Origin: Jaltomata sinuosa
Taxonomy: Eukaryota > Streptophyta > Magnoliopsida > Solanales > Solanaceae
Direction: 5' to 3'
DNA: 64,000 bases
Assembly (NCBI GenBank): GCA_003996215.1
Contig: QJPP01000032.1
Location: forward strand, 533,330-597,329
The notes beneath the pieces are model-generated. The model ran no database searches. It worked only from the letters and a program-made list of their open reading frames with translations, and had not been told where the DNA came from. Positions within the stretch are counted from its first letter, which is position 1; every line of letters starts with the position of its first letter. Positions 12,816 through 21,077 of this stretch are shown one piece after another. The position numbers and the translations under genes were made by a program.

Positions 12816-15800
12816 ACATATATATTGGTGTTTAATTGCATGATACGATAAAATATAATATAATAGTCATAAAAAAATAAAATGAAGAGATTAAATTGAA
12901 AATAAAAATTAAATAATAAATTTTTCTTTTTTACAAAATTTTGTTATGTCAACCTTAAGGATTTATTTGAATATTTTTAGGGGCAATTACTTGCTTAAAA
13001 TCGTTATATAACTTGCTTAGGAATTTAAAAAATTCCCAAGTAATGATCACCTACAAATATTTTTTCGTTAAATTTGGTTTGGTAGAAAAATCTGTAGGAA
13101 ATTAAATTATTTGTGATTTTTTTTGTATAATCCATAGATAAATTTCCACGTAATTTACATTTTTTTTAGTAGAGATATGAGTTTGATGAGTTTAATAGGT
13201 GTATTATTTTTTTAAGATGATGGTTTAAACTTTAATGCATGGCGTGCCAACTAGAAGATCGAAGAAAACTTTTGAGGTACTTAATTTTTTTTTTAGAAAA
13301 ATAGTGATAGTTGAGTGATATTATTGTCTTTAAAAAAATAAAAGTGATTTGTGTAAGAAATTCCCAAAATATGAGTAACTATTTAGGAAAATAACTCTAG
13401 AAAAAAAAACTTTAAGTATCAAAAAGGATTTTTAAGCATGAAAATTCCTTCTTAATAAACTAATGTATTTTTTTTTTAAAAATAAGATTGTAATTTTTGT
13501 TAAATGAGTTTGATGAGTTAAATAAGTTTACTATTAAAAAAATGAGTCTTTAGTGACATGGCATGCCAACTTGGATAGAAGAAAGTTTTTGAGGTGTTAA
13601 GTATTTTTTGAGGAAAATAGTGATAATTGAGTGATATTTTGGTCCTAAATGAAACAAAAGTGATATTTGAAGGCAATTCTCAAAACTTGGGTGACCATAT
13701 AGGGAATTTACTCCCCTTTAGACTCCACAGTCTGTCTCCAAACCTCCAGCTCATTGTTAACTTTGTCGCGAGTCTCGTCAATCAATACTATATCATTTGC
13801 AAATAACATATACCATGACACCTCTGCTTGGATATACTGCATCAGTTTATCCATCACCAAGACAAATAGAAACGGGCTAAGAGTTGAACCCAGTGCAACC
13901 TCATCATGACTAGGAAATGCTCTGAGTCTCCTCCCACCGTCCTTAATCGGGTCCTGGCTCCATCGTGCATGTCCTTAATCATCCTAATGTCAGCTACAAG
14001 TACACATCTAGCCTCCAAACATCTCTGTAGAACCCCCTAGGGACTTTGTCGTATGCTTTTTCTAGGTCAATGAACACCATGTGCAAATTCCTCTTCTTGT
14101 CCCTATACTGCATACTCAATCTCCTTACTAGATGAATGGCTTTTGTAGTTGAACGCCGCGACATGGATCCAAATTGGTTATCAGTAATAGACACACCCCT
14201 CCTCATCCTCATCTCTACGACTCTCTCCTAAACTTTTATAGTGTGGCTCATCAGCTTGATACCCCTATAGTTGTTGCAATTATGAATGTCACCCTTGTTC
14301 TTGTGCAACGGGATCATTGTACTCCACCTCCATTCTTCAGGCATTTTGGACGTCCTAAAAATGACGTTAAACAACATAGTTAGCCACTCTATACCTACTG
14401 TACCTGCGCTCTTCCAAAATTCTATCGGGATCTCTTTTAGCCCGGTCCCCCCCCCCCTTCTCATCTTATGAATAGCCTCCTTAACCTCCTCAGACTTTAT
14501 AACCCTACACTACCCAAAATTTCAACGACTCTCCGAGTGCTCTAAATCGCCCAACACAATATTCTTGTGCCTCTCTTCATTCAAGAGTTTATGGAAGTAT
14601 GTCTGCCATTTTCGTCTAATGTGTGCCTCTTCCAACTATTCTACTTATTTGCATTCTCAAAGACTGAATTTGTTTTGACGGTTGAGCGAAAAGGTTACAT
14701 GGTCGGTGTTCAGTACTCATAATGTCCACAACACAAGTATCCAAAGGGTATGATCTAGCGGTAAATGAAGTGGGTGAAAATCTTGGAAACCAAGGTTCAA
14801 ATTTCAGCAGAGACAGGAGTCAAAATGTTATGTAATTTTTTCTCACATGTCTAAGCCTTGGTGGACGAGGTACCTGAGCTCATTGGAGGTGGCAGGTACA
14901 CAATAGAATAAGCGATGTGCACGTAAGCTGGCCCGGATGCCACAGTTATAAAAAGAAGTCCATTTAACAAGTCACAGAACTCTGGTGTTTACCTGAATGA
15001 TAGTAAGGCATTCAGTTGCTTGACGAGGTTGGTACCTCAGTTAAAAGTATGTTCACCGAGTCTGCATCTTGTACTCCAAACACCTTCTACGGCATAGATA
15101 TTTCTGTAGGTCACTCATACATGCTAGTGGCCTCACTTTCAACTCCTCATGCTACCATTATGGGTCTTGCTCGTCAAAGACCCCCAGCCGCTGCATCGCT
15201 TAAGGTAGATATGCTGGAAAATTTGATATAGTTTAACATATAACCTAAAAAATGTTCTTGAGTCAACAAGTTCCCCTAAAACCTAAGGTGGTGAATTTTT
15301 TATTTTTTTTAGATGAAGTAAGATGTTGTCATTGATGTATGGCAATTGGAAGGTGCCGCTGTTAGGAAAACTAACTGGGTGATGGTGTTATCATGAATTC
15401 ATGAGGCATAATTAAATTTGGGACACATGTGCTGCCAAGTTGATTATATTACTAAAAATGATAAGATACTACCAGCTTGGCTAGTGATCACTGGCAATGC
15501 ACAGTGCTAACTTGAAAGAGATATGGCAGCTGACAGGATAATGACATGACTCTCAATGCTCATCGCAGTTGACTAGATGCTAGCTGGACAGCTGTGGGCT
15601 GTTGACTTAATAGATCAATTCAAATAGTTTGCTAAGTTGACTAGTTAGGTGTAAAGTGATAACTTGACAAGTTTGTTGACTTGGCCAACGGCATTAGCTC
15701 TCGACAATTATGAATTTCTGACTTGATAGGCTGATGACATCAGGAGCTATACAAAGGAGAGTAGAAAGACGGTACTGCTACTGCCAGGAACATCATTGAA

Positions 15801-17138
15801 AAGAAAAAAGCTATTAAAAAAATAAAAAAAGAAAAACTTTGACGACACAGGCGGGCTTTAAGCCACTACTCATTTGTGTACCTTGATAGTAGATGCTCTG
15901 ATATAATGTGATACAAGTGAATTGGTTAACAACGTTTAAAGGAACTCCTTATATAGGAATTCTACTACGGTATATTCGACATAATAATTATGGAATATGA
16001 TCATTCTACTTAATATTCTATGGGTTCTACAGTATTCTCCCGTCTGTGTTCAATGAATGTAGACATGCAGTGAATCTTTACACATTTAACTTATAACTCC
16101 ATTGATTCTCTTAACTTTATATAAGATATGACTTGATTAGACTTCTTCATCTTTAAGTTTAATTCCATTTGCATTTTCTCAATTTCTACATTTTGTTTAG
16201 GTTATTTCTATTTGGAGAGTGCAGGTGCTGTACTGAAGTTCTTCTAGAGGTTTTTGGGTTTTCTTAGAGTGAGAGAGGGACCGGGGATTTGAAAAATGTG
16301 GGGAATCATTCTTTAACCAATAATCCAGTCATCTTACTTCTCCAAGATGACATCAGTCTCATTTATGCTACGTGGTCATAGAGACTTCTTTAATGTCATC
16401 CTAGAGGGAGAGCCTTCTTGTAGCGAATAAGAGGGGAGGTTAACATGATCAATCTTTCATGGTTTTTCCCCTGCTTTTATCTACTTTCTAATTCAGCTAT
16501 CCTTTCTCTTTTTCTTCTTTCCTTTGTCCAAGTTGTGCTTTGATTGGTAGTTTCCTGTTCGATTTTATGATTGATGAGACCATAGAAGACATTCTAATTT
16601 GGTGATGTTTAGTCGTACTTGTGAACTATTATATTACGCTTGCTTTGCACTTCTGGATTCGTCAAACATTTATTGACTACCACAATGTTGGCAGCTCCTA
16701 ATTATTATGGATACCCTGATACAGGTTTTCGAGGAAGTTCAGAAGGAGATATCGTATAGGCCGCAGCTCAAACTGTATGCTGAAATTGTGTCCTGTTTGG
16801 GAAGCAATGGATTGCTTGAAGATATCAACTGTCTTATCATGGCATTGAAAATGGAAAGTAGTTTAGAACCTGACGTTGAGGGATTTTATGCATTGTTGGA
16901 AAGCTTAATGAGATTTAATCTTACGACGCTTGCACTGGAGGTCTTTTACTTGATGAAGTTGAGAGGATGTGAACCCGATAAGTTGACCTTTAAACTATTG
17001 ATAAATGGTTTGGAATCGAATAAAGAAGCGAATCTTTCAGCTTTAGTAAGGCAGGAAGCAGAGAAGTATTATGGCCAGTCCCTAGATTTCCTAGATGAGA
17101 TTGAAGAGGAGGTACCAAGATTAAAGCAAATGTATTGA
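2533..17138 (+). CDS. THA8-like short PPR protein, chloroplast-targeted (exons 2533-2886 and 16725-17138)
   Basis: The gene encodes a short P-class pentatricopeptide-repeat protein of the THYLAKOID ASSEMBLY 8-like group. Family members are chloroplast proteins and THA8 itself helps splice group II introns. Exon 1 (118 codons) has a basic, Ser/Arg-rich N-terminus that looks like a transit peptide, then LSIEAIQAVQALKR and LLKSDMIAVLRELLRQ, which are typical of the family. Exon 2 (137 codons plus TGA stop) continues in phase 0 with VFEEVQKE..PQLKLYAEIV and PPR helices such as GCEPDKLTFKLLINGLE. The join AAG|GTTAGC..ACAG|GTT gives 255 aa, close to the family size. The intron of 13.8 kb is filled with nested transposons and a plastid DNA insert, so it is unclear whether the gene is still spliced efficiently. 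The exon pairing is inferred from phase and family pattern; no transcript evidence is available. Confidence 0.8.
3059..3300. mobile_element. Stowaway MITE in the PPR intron
   Basis: The terminal inverted repeats CTCCCGCTGTTCCAAAATA and TATTTTGGAACGGAAGGAG flank 242 bp of AT-rich DNA. TA dinucleotides on both sides (3057-3058, 3301-3302) are the target duplication typical of Tc1/mariner-type Stowaway elements. Confidence 0.85.
3851..4041. mobile_element. hAT-like MITE (CAGTGGCGGA family)
   Basis: The left end CAGTGGCGGATGTAG and the right end CCGTTGCCACT are imperfect inverted repeats of the CAGTGGCGGA type that is also found at 50572-50781. The flanks share ACTATG, but a full 8-bp duplication is not clear, so the right boundary is approximate. 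Confidence 0.55.
4251..4547 (-). other. Nuclear plastid DNA insert, left part (trnI-GAU intron and 5' exon)
   Basis: Read on the - strand, this is the plastid trnI-GAU 5' exon followed by the start of its group II intron. It includes the CCTGATAATTGC..GTGCCTGGGCTGTGAGGG stretch and the GGTGAGATCCAATGTAGATCC region. It is interrupted at 4547/4548 by a copia element and resumes at 10240. Several point differences from the plastid sequence as I remember it suggest an old transfer. It is not a functional tRNA gene, because it is split and the 3' exon is absent. Confidence 0.85.
4543..4547. repeat. Target-site duplication CGCTC, left copy (copia)
   Basis: CGCTC immediately precedes the TG of the copia element and recurs at 10240-10244 directly after its CA end. 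Removing the element and one copy restores the continuous plastid trnI sequence. Confidence 0.9.
4548..5137 (-). repeat. Copia 3' LTR (590 bp)
   Basis: It is bounded by TGTTAGAACAAG and AATCCTAACA on the + strand, is equal in length to the copy at 9650-10239, and contains a TATAAATA-type promoter box near 4850 on the - strand. Confidence 0.95.
5766..7175 (-). CDS. Copia reverse transcriptase / RNase H
   Basis: The open frame of 469 codons holds the RVT_2 domain of Ty1/copia elements. It begins near YKARLVAKGFTQ, continues through the catalytic-core region MDVKTAFLNGDL and the active-site motif LYVDDMLIFG, and ends in the RNase H region (YCDNQAAI) and the typical ADPLSKGLGKELV tail. It makes the element's cDNA inside the virus-like particle. 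The frame is intact from the first domain to the stop, but it is separated from integrase by frame breaks around 7180-7480, so no complete polyprotein can be made. The listed start is only the first Met of the open stretch. Confidence 0.9.
   Translation of the reverse strand: MVADGFLGRKLKSDGTLDKYKARLVAKGFTQMKDIDYFDTFAPVARMTSIRLLIALAAIHDLVIHQMDVKTAFLNGDLDEEVYMKQPEGFVIPGQEHKVCKLLKSLYGLKQAPKQWHEKFRRVMISNGYFINGGDICIFSKFHENSGVIICLYVDDMLIFGTDIERVKETKSFLASQFEMKDLGEADMILGVKIIRLANGLTLTQSNYIEKVLKRFGHFNDNPAPTPFDPSIKLVRNSGDVLDQLTYSQIVGSLMYAMHCTRPDIGYAVGTLSKFTSNPGVEHWNALIRVLRYLKGTINVDLHYSTFPAVLEDYSDATWNSDPNDSKSITAWIFTLAGAAISWKSKKQTCITHSTMESEFIAMSSAGEEVDWLRSMLIDIPLWSKPIPPLTIYCDNQAAIFRAASDCYNGKSRQVRLKHNHVRRLLEDGIISLQYVKSKFNLADPLSKGLGKELVVETCNGMGIKHVVN
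7482..8421 (-). pseudogene. Copia integrase region, broken
   Basis: Three open pieces in order carry the GAG-pre-integrase motif (LWHERLGHVNFRSIQ), the integrase core start (HTDICEMD and TFIDDYSRYTYVFPL) and the TPQQNGVAERKNRT segment with the catalytic Glu. A TGA at about 7952 replaces an expected Arg codon after SIRSD, and the first two pieces are out of frame with each other. Protein function from this copy is therefore unlikely. Confidence 0.85.
8643..9629 (-). CDS. Copia Gag and protease
   Basis: The frame starts MASTSISNSVPPLPNPNFE only about 20 bp inside the 5' LTR boundary. It contains a UBN2-type Gag domain (FDGKDFPRWRGKMEFFL), a zinc knuckle CYHCHKIGHYARDC and the protease active-site motif WWIDTGATRHISG, then ends at a stop. 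The open frame continues upstream without a stop into the LTR, to a Met codon at 9758. The true start is therefore uncertain, but MASTS fits the family best. Confidence 0.85.
   Translation of the reverse strand: MASTSISNSVPPLPNPNFEIFDGKDFPRWRGKMEFFLRRLKLAYVLENPCPNAPGSEVATDEVTLIKEQIAKWQDDDYLCKNYILGGMFNKYYDQYYIKCKSSKEIWDTLQAIYLSEEASSKKFLVSNYMEFKMVDDKSITEQVQEFQLIADKIAISGIALDENFHVGAIVSKLPPSWKEYRSKFLHKKEDLTLEQLLQHLQIEQETRYRDNNILKEPVMKAHMVEEKSTKKEPDNKKFSKAKKSTNFKRTSANFKSNECYHCHKIGHYARDCKILKAEKKKEKTNKNKKNELGAMVTEAFVAEDQMEWWIDTGATRHISGDRNSFTT
9650..10239 (-). repeat. Copia 5' LTR (590 bp)
   Basis: It is the direct-repeat partner of 4548-5137, with the same TGTT..AACA ends. On the - strand it starts TGTTAGGATTAATG, carries CTATAAATAGTG near 9950 as a likely promoter, and is followed almost at once by the Gag start. 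Confidence 0.95.
10240..10380 (-). other. Nuclear plastid DNA insert, right part (trnI-GAU 5' end and 16S-trnI spacer)
   Basis: On the - strand the tRNA starts at 10264 (GGGCTATTAGCTCAGTGG). It is preceded by plastid spacer containing GTTTCTCTCGCTTTTGGCAT and GTGTGGCGACATGGGGACGT. This piece and 4251-4547 were contiguous before the copia insertion, giving about 430 bp of plastid DNA. The right boundary near 10350-10380 is approximate. Confidence 0.8.
10381..11317. other. PPR intron sequence without recognised features
   Basis: Both strands carry only short chance frames. No repeat family, tRNA or coding homology was recognised. Confidence 0.4.
11513..11772. repeat. Duplicated segment in the LINE 3' region
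   Basis: A stretch of 93-97 bp beginning AATAGCAACAACACATAAT and ending GTAATAATAACAAT occurs at 11513-11609 and again at 11680-11772, in the same orientation and separated by 70 bp. Confidence 0.75.
12373..12382. repeat. 10-bp target duplication CCCTTTAGAC, left copy
   Basis: CCCTTTAGAC occurs here and at 13714-13723, directly outside both ends of the inverted-repeat element. Collapsing the two copies restores the LINE reading frame (VESKGF followed by KLSKTKTEYL-type sequence). Confidence 0.9.
12383..13713. mobile_element. Non-autonomous Mutator-like element, 1,331 bp, long TIRs
   Basis: The ends GAGTAAATTCCCTA and TAGGGAATTTACTC are part of inverted repeats that can be followed for roughly 200-270 bp (for example AGTTGGCATGCCAT on one arm against ATGGCATGCCAACT on the other). 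A 10-bp target duplication flanks it, which fits Mutator-like elements (9-11 bp). The interior is AT-rich, has no transposase frame, and includes a (TA)n microsatellite. It inserted into an RTE LINE after the LINE was in place. Confidence 0.9.
12785..12813. repeat. (TA)n microsatellite
   Basis: About 14 uninterrupted TA units lie inside the Mutator-like element. Confidence 0.95.
14741..14959 (+). mobile_element. tRNA-derived SINE
   Basis: An A-box-like stretch (GATCTAGCGGTAAATGAAGTGG) and a B box (GGTTCAAATTTC at 14793) form a degenerate tRNA-like head. It is followed by the body CTAAGCCTTGGTGGACGAGG..AAGCTGGCCCGGATGCCACA and a short A-rich end. This is the common Solanaceae SINE layout. Boundaries are approximate because no target duplication could be fixed. 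Confidence 0.7.
14960..16724. other. Distal part of the PPR intron
   Basis: No coding or repeat family was recognised. A tract of GACTTG/TTGACT-like words (15530-15740) looks weakly repetitive. The intron ends with ATACAG before the exon at 16725. Confidence 0.4.
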
Positions 17139-17873
17139 ACCATTTGATCAGTGGTTAATATATGATGAAACGGCTTTAATTCTTTCATTTACTTTTGGTA
17201 TTTTGATTTTATTATTGTTTCGTCTCTAGAGTTGAACTGCACCTAAAAGGACTACTTTTTTTGATAAATTGCACCAATATAATTGACTATGCAAATTAGT
17301 TCCCATTTACCACTTAGGCTTAGCTCATTCTATCTTTGATGAAGTATCTATGTATCAGTATACCCCTATTACCTTTGAAAATTAAGTTCAGTTATTAGAG
17401 CATTTTCTCATAGTCGCAGAAGATACTGTTTCACAATAACTTGTTTTATGGTAATTGTATTTTGAATACAATATCAACTTAAAAGGCATGATTCCATTTT
17501 GTGAAAAAGGTCCAAATGTGCCCCTATATTATCTGAAACTACTCAATGTTGCTCTCGGTTATACTTTTGGTCCCATCATACCTTTATTGGTAGCATATTG
17601 TCTTAAGTTCTACAAAGAAATAGGTGGACTCTATACGTGCAAATTCTTCAAGAAAAGAAGTTCAAATTTTACCTCTCAACAATTGATCAAGAGATCAATT
17701 GTAAAACAAGACATTTTCCCTAATGATAAGGTAATATTAGACCAAAAGAAATAATAAATTGCGTATGAGCAATTAATAGTGACAAATGGAACAATTCATA
17801 ATAAAAGTACTACTCCTAGATAGAAGTCATTTGTTGATCAGTGAAGTCACGCTCAATGCAGTGCTCAAGTTAT
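17139..17873. other. 3' flank of the PPR gene
   Basis: It probably holds the 3' UTR of the PPR gene. The section from about 17500 (GGTCCAAATGTGCCCCTATA) resembles a Mutator-type MITE terminus, but no partner end was found. The 99-codon frame at 17455-17754 shows no recognisable protein. Confidence 0.35.
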
Positions 17874-17888
17874 CATAATTCATAGTGC

Positions 17889-18003
17889 TGCAGCAACAAC
17901 AACACACCCCGTATATTCTCACACAGTTGATCTGGGGAGGGTAGAGTGTACACAGTCCATACAACTACCTCAAAAGTGAGGCAGATAGGCTGTTTTCGAT
18001 AGA
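17889..18003 (-). mobile_element. Truncated RTE LINE tail, first part
   Basis: This is the 3' tail of an RTE copy (CAGCAACAACAACACACCCC..GATCTGGGGAGGGTAG). The 15-bp duplication CATAATTCATAGTGC precedes it at 17874-17888 and recurs at 23732-23746. The copy continues at 23505 beyond the gypsy element that split it. Confidence 0.85.
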
Positions 18004-18378
18004 TGTTATGTACCAAATGGGGAAATTCCTAAATTCAGTTAGTCGAGGGAGGGTAGTTAGCTCAGTTGTTCATCACATGACTCGCACACGCCTGTTGGTT
18101 AGAGATCAGCTGTTAGCCCAGTTAGTTATAACTAACTTTGGGATTCTGTTTGTACTGTTCATTCTGTTTTTACTGTTCACGCATTGTTCATTTACCTCTA
18201 TAAATAGAGGAATACTTTCATTGTAAAGGCATCACATTTTTAGTAAAGATCAATACAATTCCTTCCCTCTTTTCTCAATTACTCTGTTTCTCTAGAGTTT
18301 AGACTGTTCAAGGGCAATTCAGCTAATTTGCTCTTTAGGTTTAGCTCAATTTCTTCCCCAAATTGTGGGAACATATCA
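18004..18378 (+). repeat. Gypsy 5' LTR (375 bp)
   Basis: It starts TGTTATGTACCAAATGGGG and ends ATATCA. A TATAAATA promoter box lies near 18200, shortly before the predicted RNA start. It is followed directly by the primer-binding site. Confidence 0.95.
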
Positions 18379-18379
18379 T

Positions 18380-18391
18380 TGGTATCAGAGC
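18380..18391 (+). promoter_or_regulatory. Primer-binding site, tRNA-iMet
   Basis: TGGTATCAGAGC is complementary to the 3' end of plant initiator Met-tRNA and lies one base after the 5' LTR. Confidence 0.95.
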
Positions 18392-18414
18392 TAGAGGTTC
18401 TCTGACCTGTAACC

Positions 18415-19688
18415 ATGGGAGATCACAATACTCGTATGCAAGAACTACGTAAGAAAGTCGATAACCTCAAAAACTCCATGGAAGGGGTGAACAATTCTGT
18501 AGCAGAAATTCGACAGTCAGTAATTACCAGTGTGGCTCAAGACATGGAAGAATTTCGAAGAATGTTGGCAGCAGCTACGAACACCCAAGGAATTCCACCT
18601 CCTCCAGTGCATGTGGAGAATAATGGAGGACTAGAAAGGGGTCGGGGGGATGACCACAGAGCTAGAAATGGCAACTACCAGCTACCCATTCGTAACTATC
18701 AGATAGAGTTCCCGAAATTCGATGGATGAGGGTTAAATGAGTGGCTCTACAGGTGTGAGCAATTCTTTGATGTAGATAAAACCCCTGAGGATTCAAGGGT
18801 TAAGATTGCATCTTGCAACTTGGAAGGCAAGGCCCTGCAGTGGCACCAGTCACATATGAAGCAGAGGCTAACAAGGGAATGGCCAAGGTGGGCTGAGTAT
18901 GTAGGAAGTCTCTATGCAAGGTTTGGAGCAGAGCTTTTTGATGACCTGATGGGTGACTTGACCTGATGGGTGACTTCAAAGAATTGAATCAGGTAAATTC
19001 TGTCCAAGATTACATAGACACCTTTGATGAGTTGCTTACTAGAGTTGATCTCTCAGAGGATTATGTTGTTAGTTGTTTCATTAGAGGTCTGAAACCTGAG
19101 ATTGGCTTACCTGTTAAAATGTTGGCACCTAGATCACCAGCTAAAGTAGTTAACTTAGCTAGAATACAAGAACAGACCCTAGCTGTCCAAAGGCAGGTGT
19201 TCTCTAATTCTTCTGTACTACCCAATCCCAGAAACAATCCCAGATTTTCTTCTACCAACACTTCATTCTCATATGGACCTAATTACTCATCCAAACCATC
19301 TACCATCAATCAAAAAAACCAGAATTCCCAAAGCCAGAATCCATCCCACACCAACCCAAAACCCCACCTCAGAAATGCCAAGCTACTGTCTCCAGCTGAA
19401 ATGAAAGAGAGAAGAAGCAAGGGGCTATGTTTTAATTGTGATGAGAAGTATAGTTATGGTCATTTTTGTAAGAAGAAGAGGCAATTGTTCTATATGGAGG
19501 TTGATGAAGGGGAAGGTGAACCTGTAGAGTTAGAGGAAGATGTAATGGTGGATCCTGCTAAATTCCTTACTATGATTGGTCAAGGGTTGAAAACTGATGA
19601 TAAGGGAGCTATATTACCTCATGTTTCTGTACATGCTATGAATGGATCTCATGACTTTAGGACCATGAGGGTCATTGTGTCTGTGTAG
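18415..19688 (+). pseudogene. Gypsy Gag, broken
   Basis: The frame starts MGDHNTRMQELRKKVDNLK. A TGA after FPKFDG at about 18727 interrupts it, and a 16-17-bp tandem duplication (ACCTGATGGGTGACTT twice, about 18944-18976) shifts the frame. The rest (from 18966) carries the Gag capsid-like region and a zinc-knuckle-like GLCFNCDEKYSYGHFC. The final stop at 19686-19688 again falls where the family reads on into protease. Confidence 0.85.
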
Positions 19689-19703
19689 GGCAAGGCAGTA
19701 CAT

Positions 19704-20342
19704 GTGCTAATAGATACTGGGAGCACACATAATTTTCTTGATTTGAATACAGCCAAGAGGTTAGGGTGTCTCATGACAACTATTTCACCATTTGATGTGT
19801 TTGTTGCTGATGGTAAGAAGATCCAGAGTTACTATGTATGCAAAAAGTTGGTATGGAAGATGCAATGGGTCTCGTTTGACTCTGATATGTTAGTATTACC
19901 TATAGGAGGGTGCAACATGGTCCTAGGAATACAATGGTTGATTACACTGGGAGATATCATGTGGAATTTCAAGAGGTTGAAGATGGAGTTTACCATCATG
20001 GGGCACAAGATCTCATTAAGGGGAATACAACCAGCTTCAGTAAAAATGATCCATCAAGACAACATGGATAGGCTATTAGCAAAACCAGTAGAGCTTTGTA
20101 TAATCTCAGTGTGTGTTTACAAGGAAGAACAGGTTGAAGGGGATGCTAGCCTAATGATAATAGAAGGAAAAACTGAAGGAGTTAATGTTGAGACTCAGGA
20201 GCTAGAGCACATATTGGAGGACTATGATGATTTGTTTGAAACTCCCAAGGAGTTACCACCTCCTAGACTACATGATGATAAGATTCTGCTGCAAGATACT
20301 TCCCCAATCAATATCAGGCCTTACAAGTATCCTGCACTATAA
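19704..20342 (+). pseudogene. Gypsy protease region
   Basis: It carries the aspartic protease motif LIDTGSTHNFLD followed by the linker LEHILEDYDDLFETPKELPP that leads into reverse transcriptase. It is bounded by stop codons on both sides (about 19687 and 20341), and in the family these positions are coding. Confidence 0.85.
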
Positions 20343-20372
20343 AAAGATGAGATTGAAAAGCTAGTTGAGGAG

Positions 20373-20993
20373 ATGCTCCACTCTGGAGTAATAAGGCACA
20401 ACACCAGTCGCTATTCCTCGCCTATTGTTATGGTAAAGAAGAAGGATGGTACTTGGAGGATGTGTGTGGACTATATAGAGTTAAATAATCACACTGTGAA
20501 GGATAAATTTCTCATCCCTGTGATTGAGGAACTATTAGATGAACTTCATGGGGCCAAGTACTTCTCTAAGTTGGATTTAAGATCTAGATACCACCCGATA
20601 AGAATGTTTGAACCAGACATTCCCAAAACTGCATTTAGGACACATCAAAGTCACTATGAGTTTTTGGTCATGCCTTTTGGCTTGACAAATGCTCCCTCAA
20701 CTTTCCAAAGTTTGATGAACAAGATTTTTCAGGAATGTCTAAGAAAGTTCATACTTGTCTTCTTTGATGACATTCTCATCTACAGTCAGAGTTGGTCTGA
20801 TCACATGGTCCATCTAGGGGAAGCCTTTAAGATACTTAGATCTCATCAGTTGTATATCAAGAAGAGTAAGTGTGCCTTTGGAGTTCAACAGATTGACTAT
20901 CTAGGCCACATTATCTCTCAGTCAGGAGTTGCTATGGATAATCAGAAGGTGGAATCAGTGGTCAGTTGGCCCCAACCAACTACTCTTAAGTGA
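20373..20993 (+). CDS. Gypsy reverse transcriptase fragment
   Basis: The 206-codon frame contains the RVT_1 core: DGTWRMCVDYIELNNHT, KYFSKLDLRSRYHPIR, FLVMPFGLTNAPSTFQSLMN and the active-site motif FFDDILIYS. It ends at a stop (20991-20993), beyond which RGFLGLAGYYRRFI continues in the same frame, so the polyprotein is truncated in this copy. Confidence 0.9.
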   Translation: MLHSGVIRHNTSRYSSPIVMVKKKDGTWRMCVDYIELNNHTVKDKFLIPVIEELLDELHGAKYFSKLDLRSRYHPIRMFEPDIPKTAFRTHQSHYEFLVMPFGLTNAPSTFQSLMNKIFQECLRKFILVFFDDILIYSQSWSDHMVHLGEAFKILRSHQLYIKKSKCAFGVQQIDYLGHIISQSGVAMDNQKVESVVSWPQPTTLK

Positions 20994-21077
20994 TTAAGAG
21001 GGTTTCTTGGCCTAGCTGGATACTACAGAAGATTTATACAGGGGTTTGGGATCATTACTAGGCCCCTATATAACCTC

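Larger units (their letters stand above)
11318..14650 (-). mobile_element. RTE-type LINE, 5'-truncated, split by a Mutator-like element
   Basis: On the - strand, fragments of an RTE-clade reverse transcriptase appear in order: PIEFWKSAG and CNNYRGIKLMSHTIKV, DNQFGSMSRRSTTKAIHLVR, FIDLEKAYDKVPR, LSKTKTEYLECKFSD, and the C-terminal region RILRWICGHTRRDR and EARLRWFGHV. The catalytic FADD-like part lies near 13800 and is degraded. The 3' end is the conserved tail GTGTACACACC..CTAGGTATGTGTTGTTG. Multiple frameshifts and stops make it dead. A 1,331-bp element interrupts it between 12383 and 13713. The 5' limit near 14650 is approximate. Confidence 0.85.

Noticed and set aside
17455..17754. 99-codon frame after the PPR gene
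   Set aside because: No family pattern was seen, it starts without a convincing context, and it overlaps MITE-like sequence.
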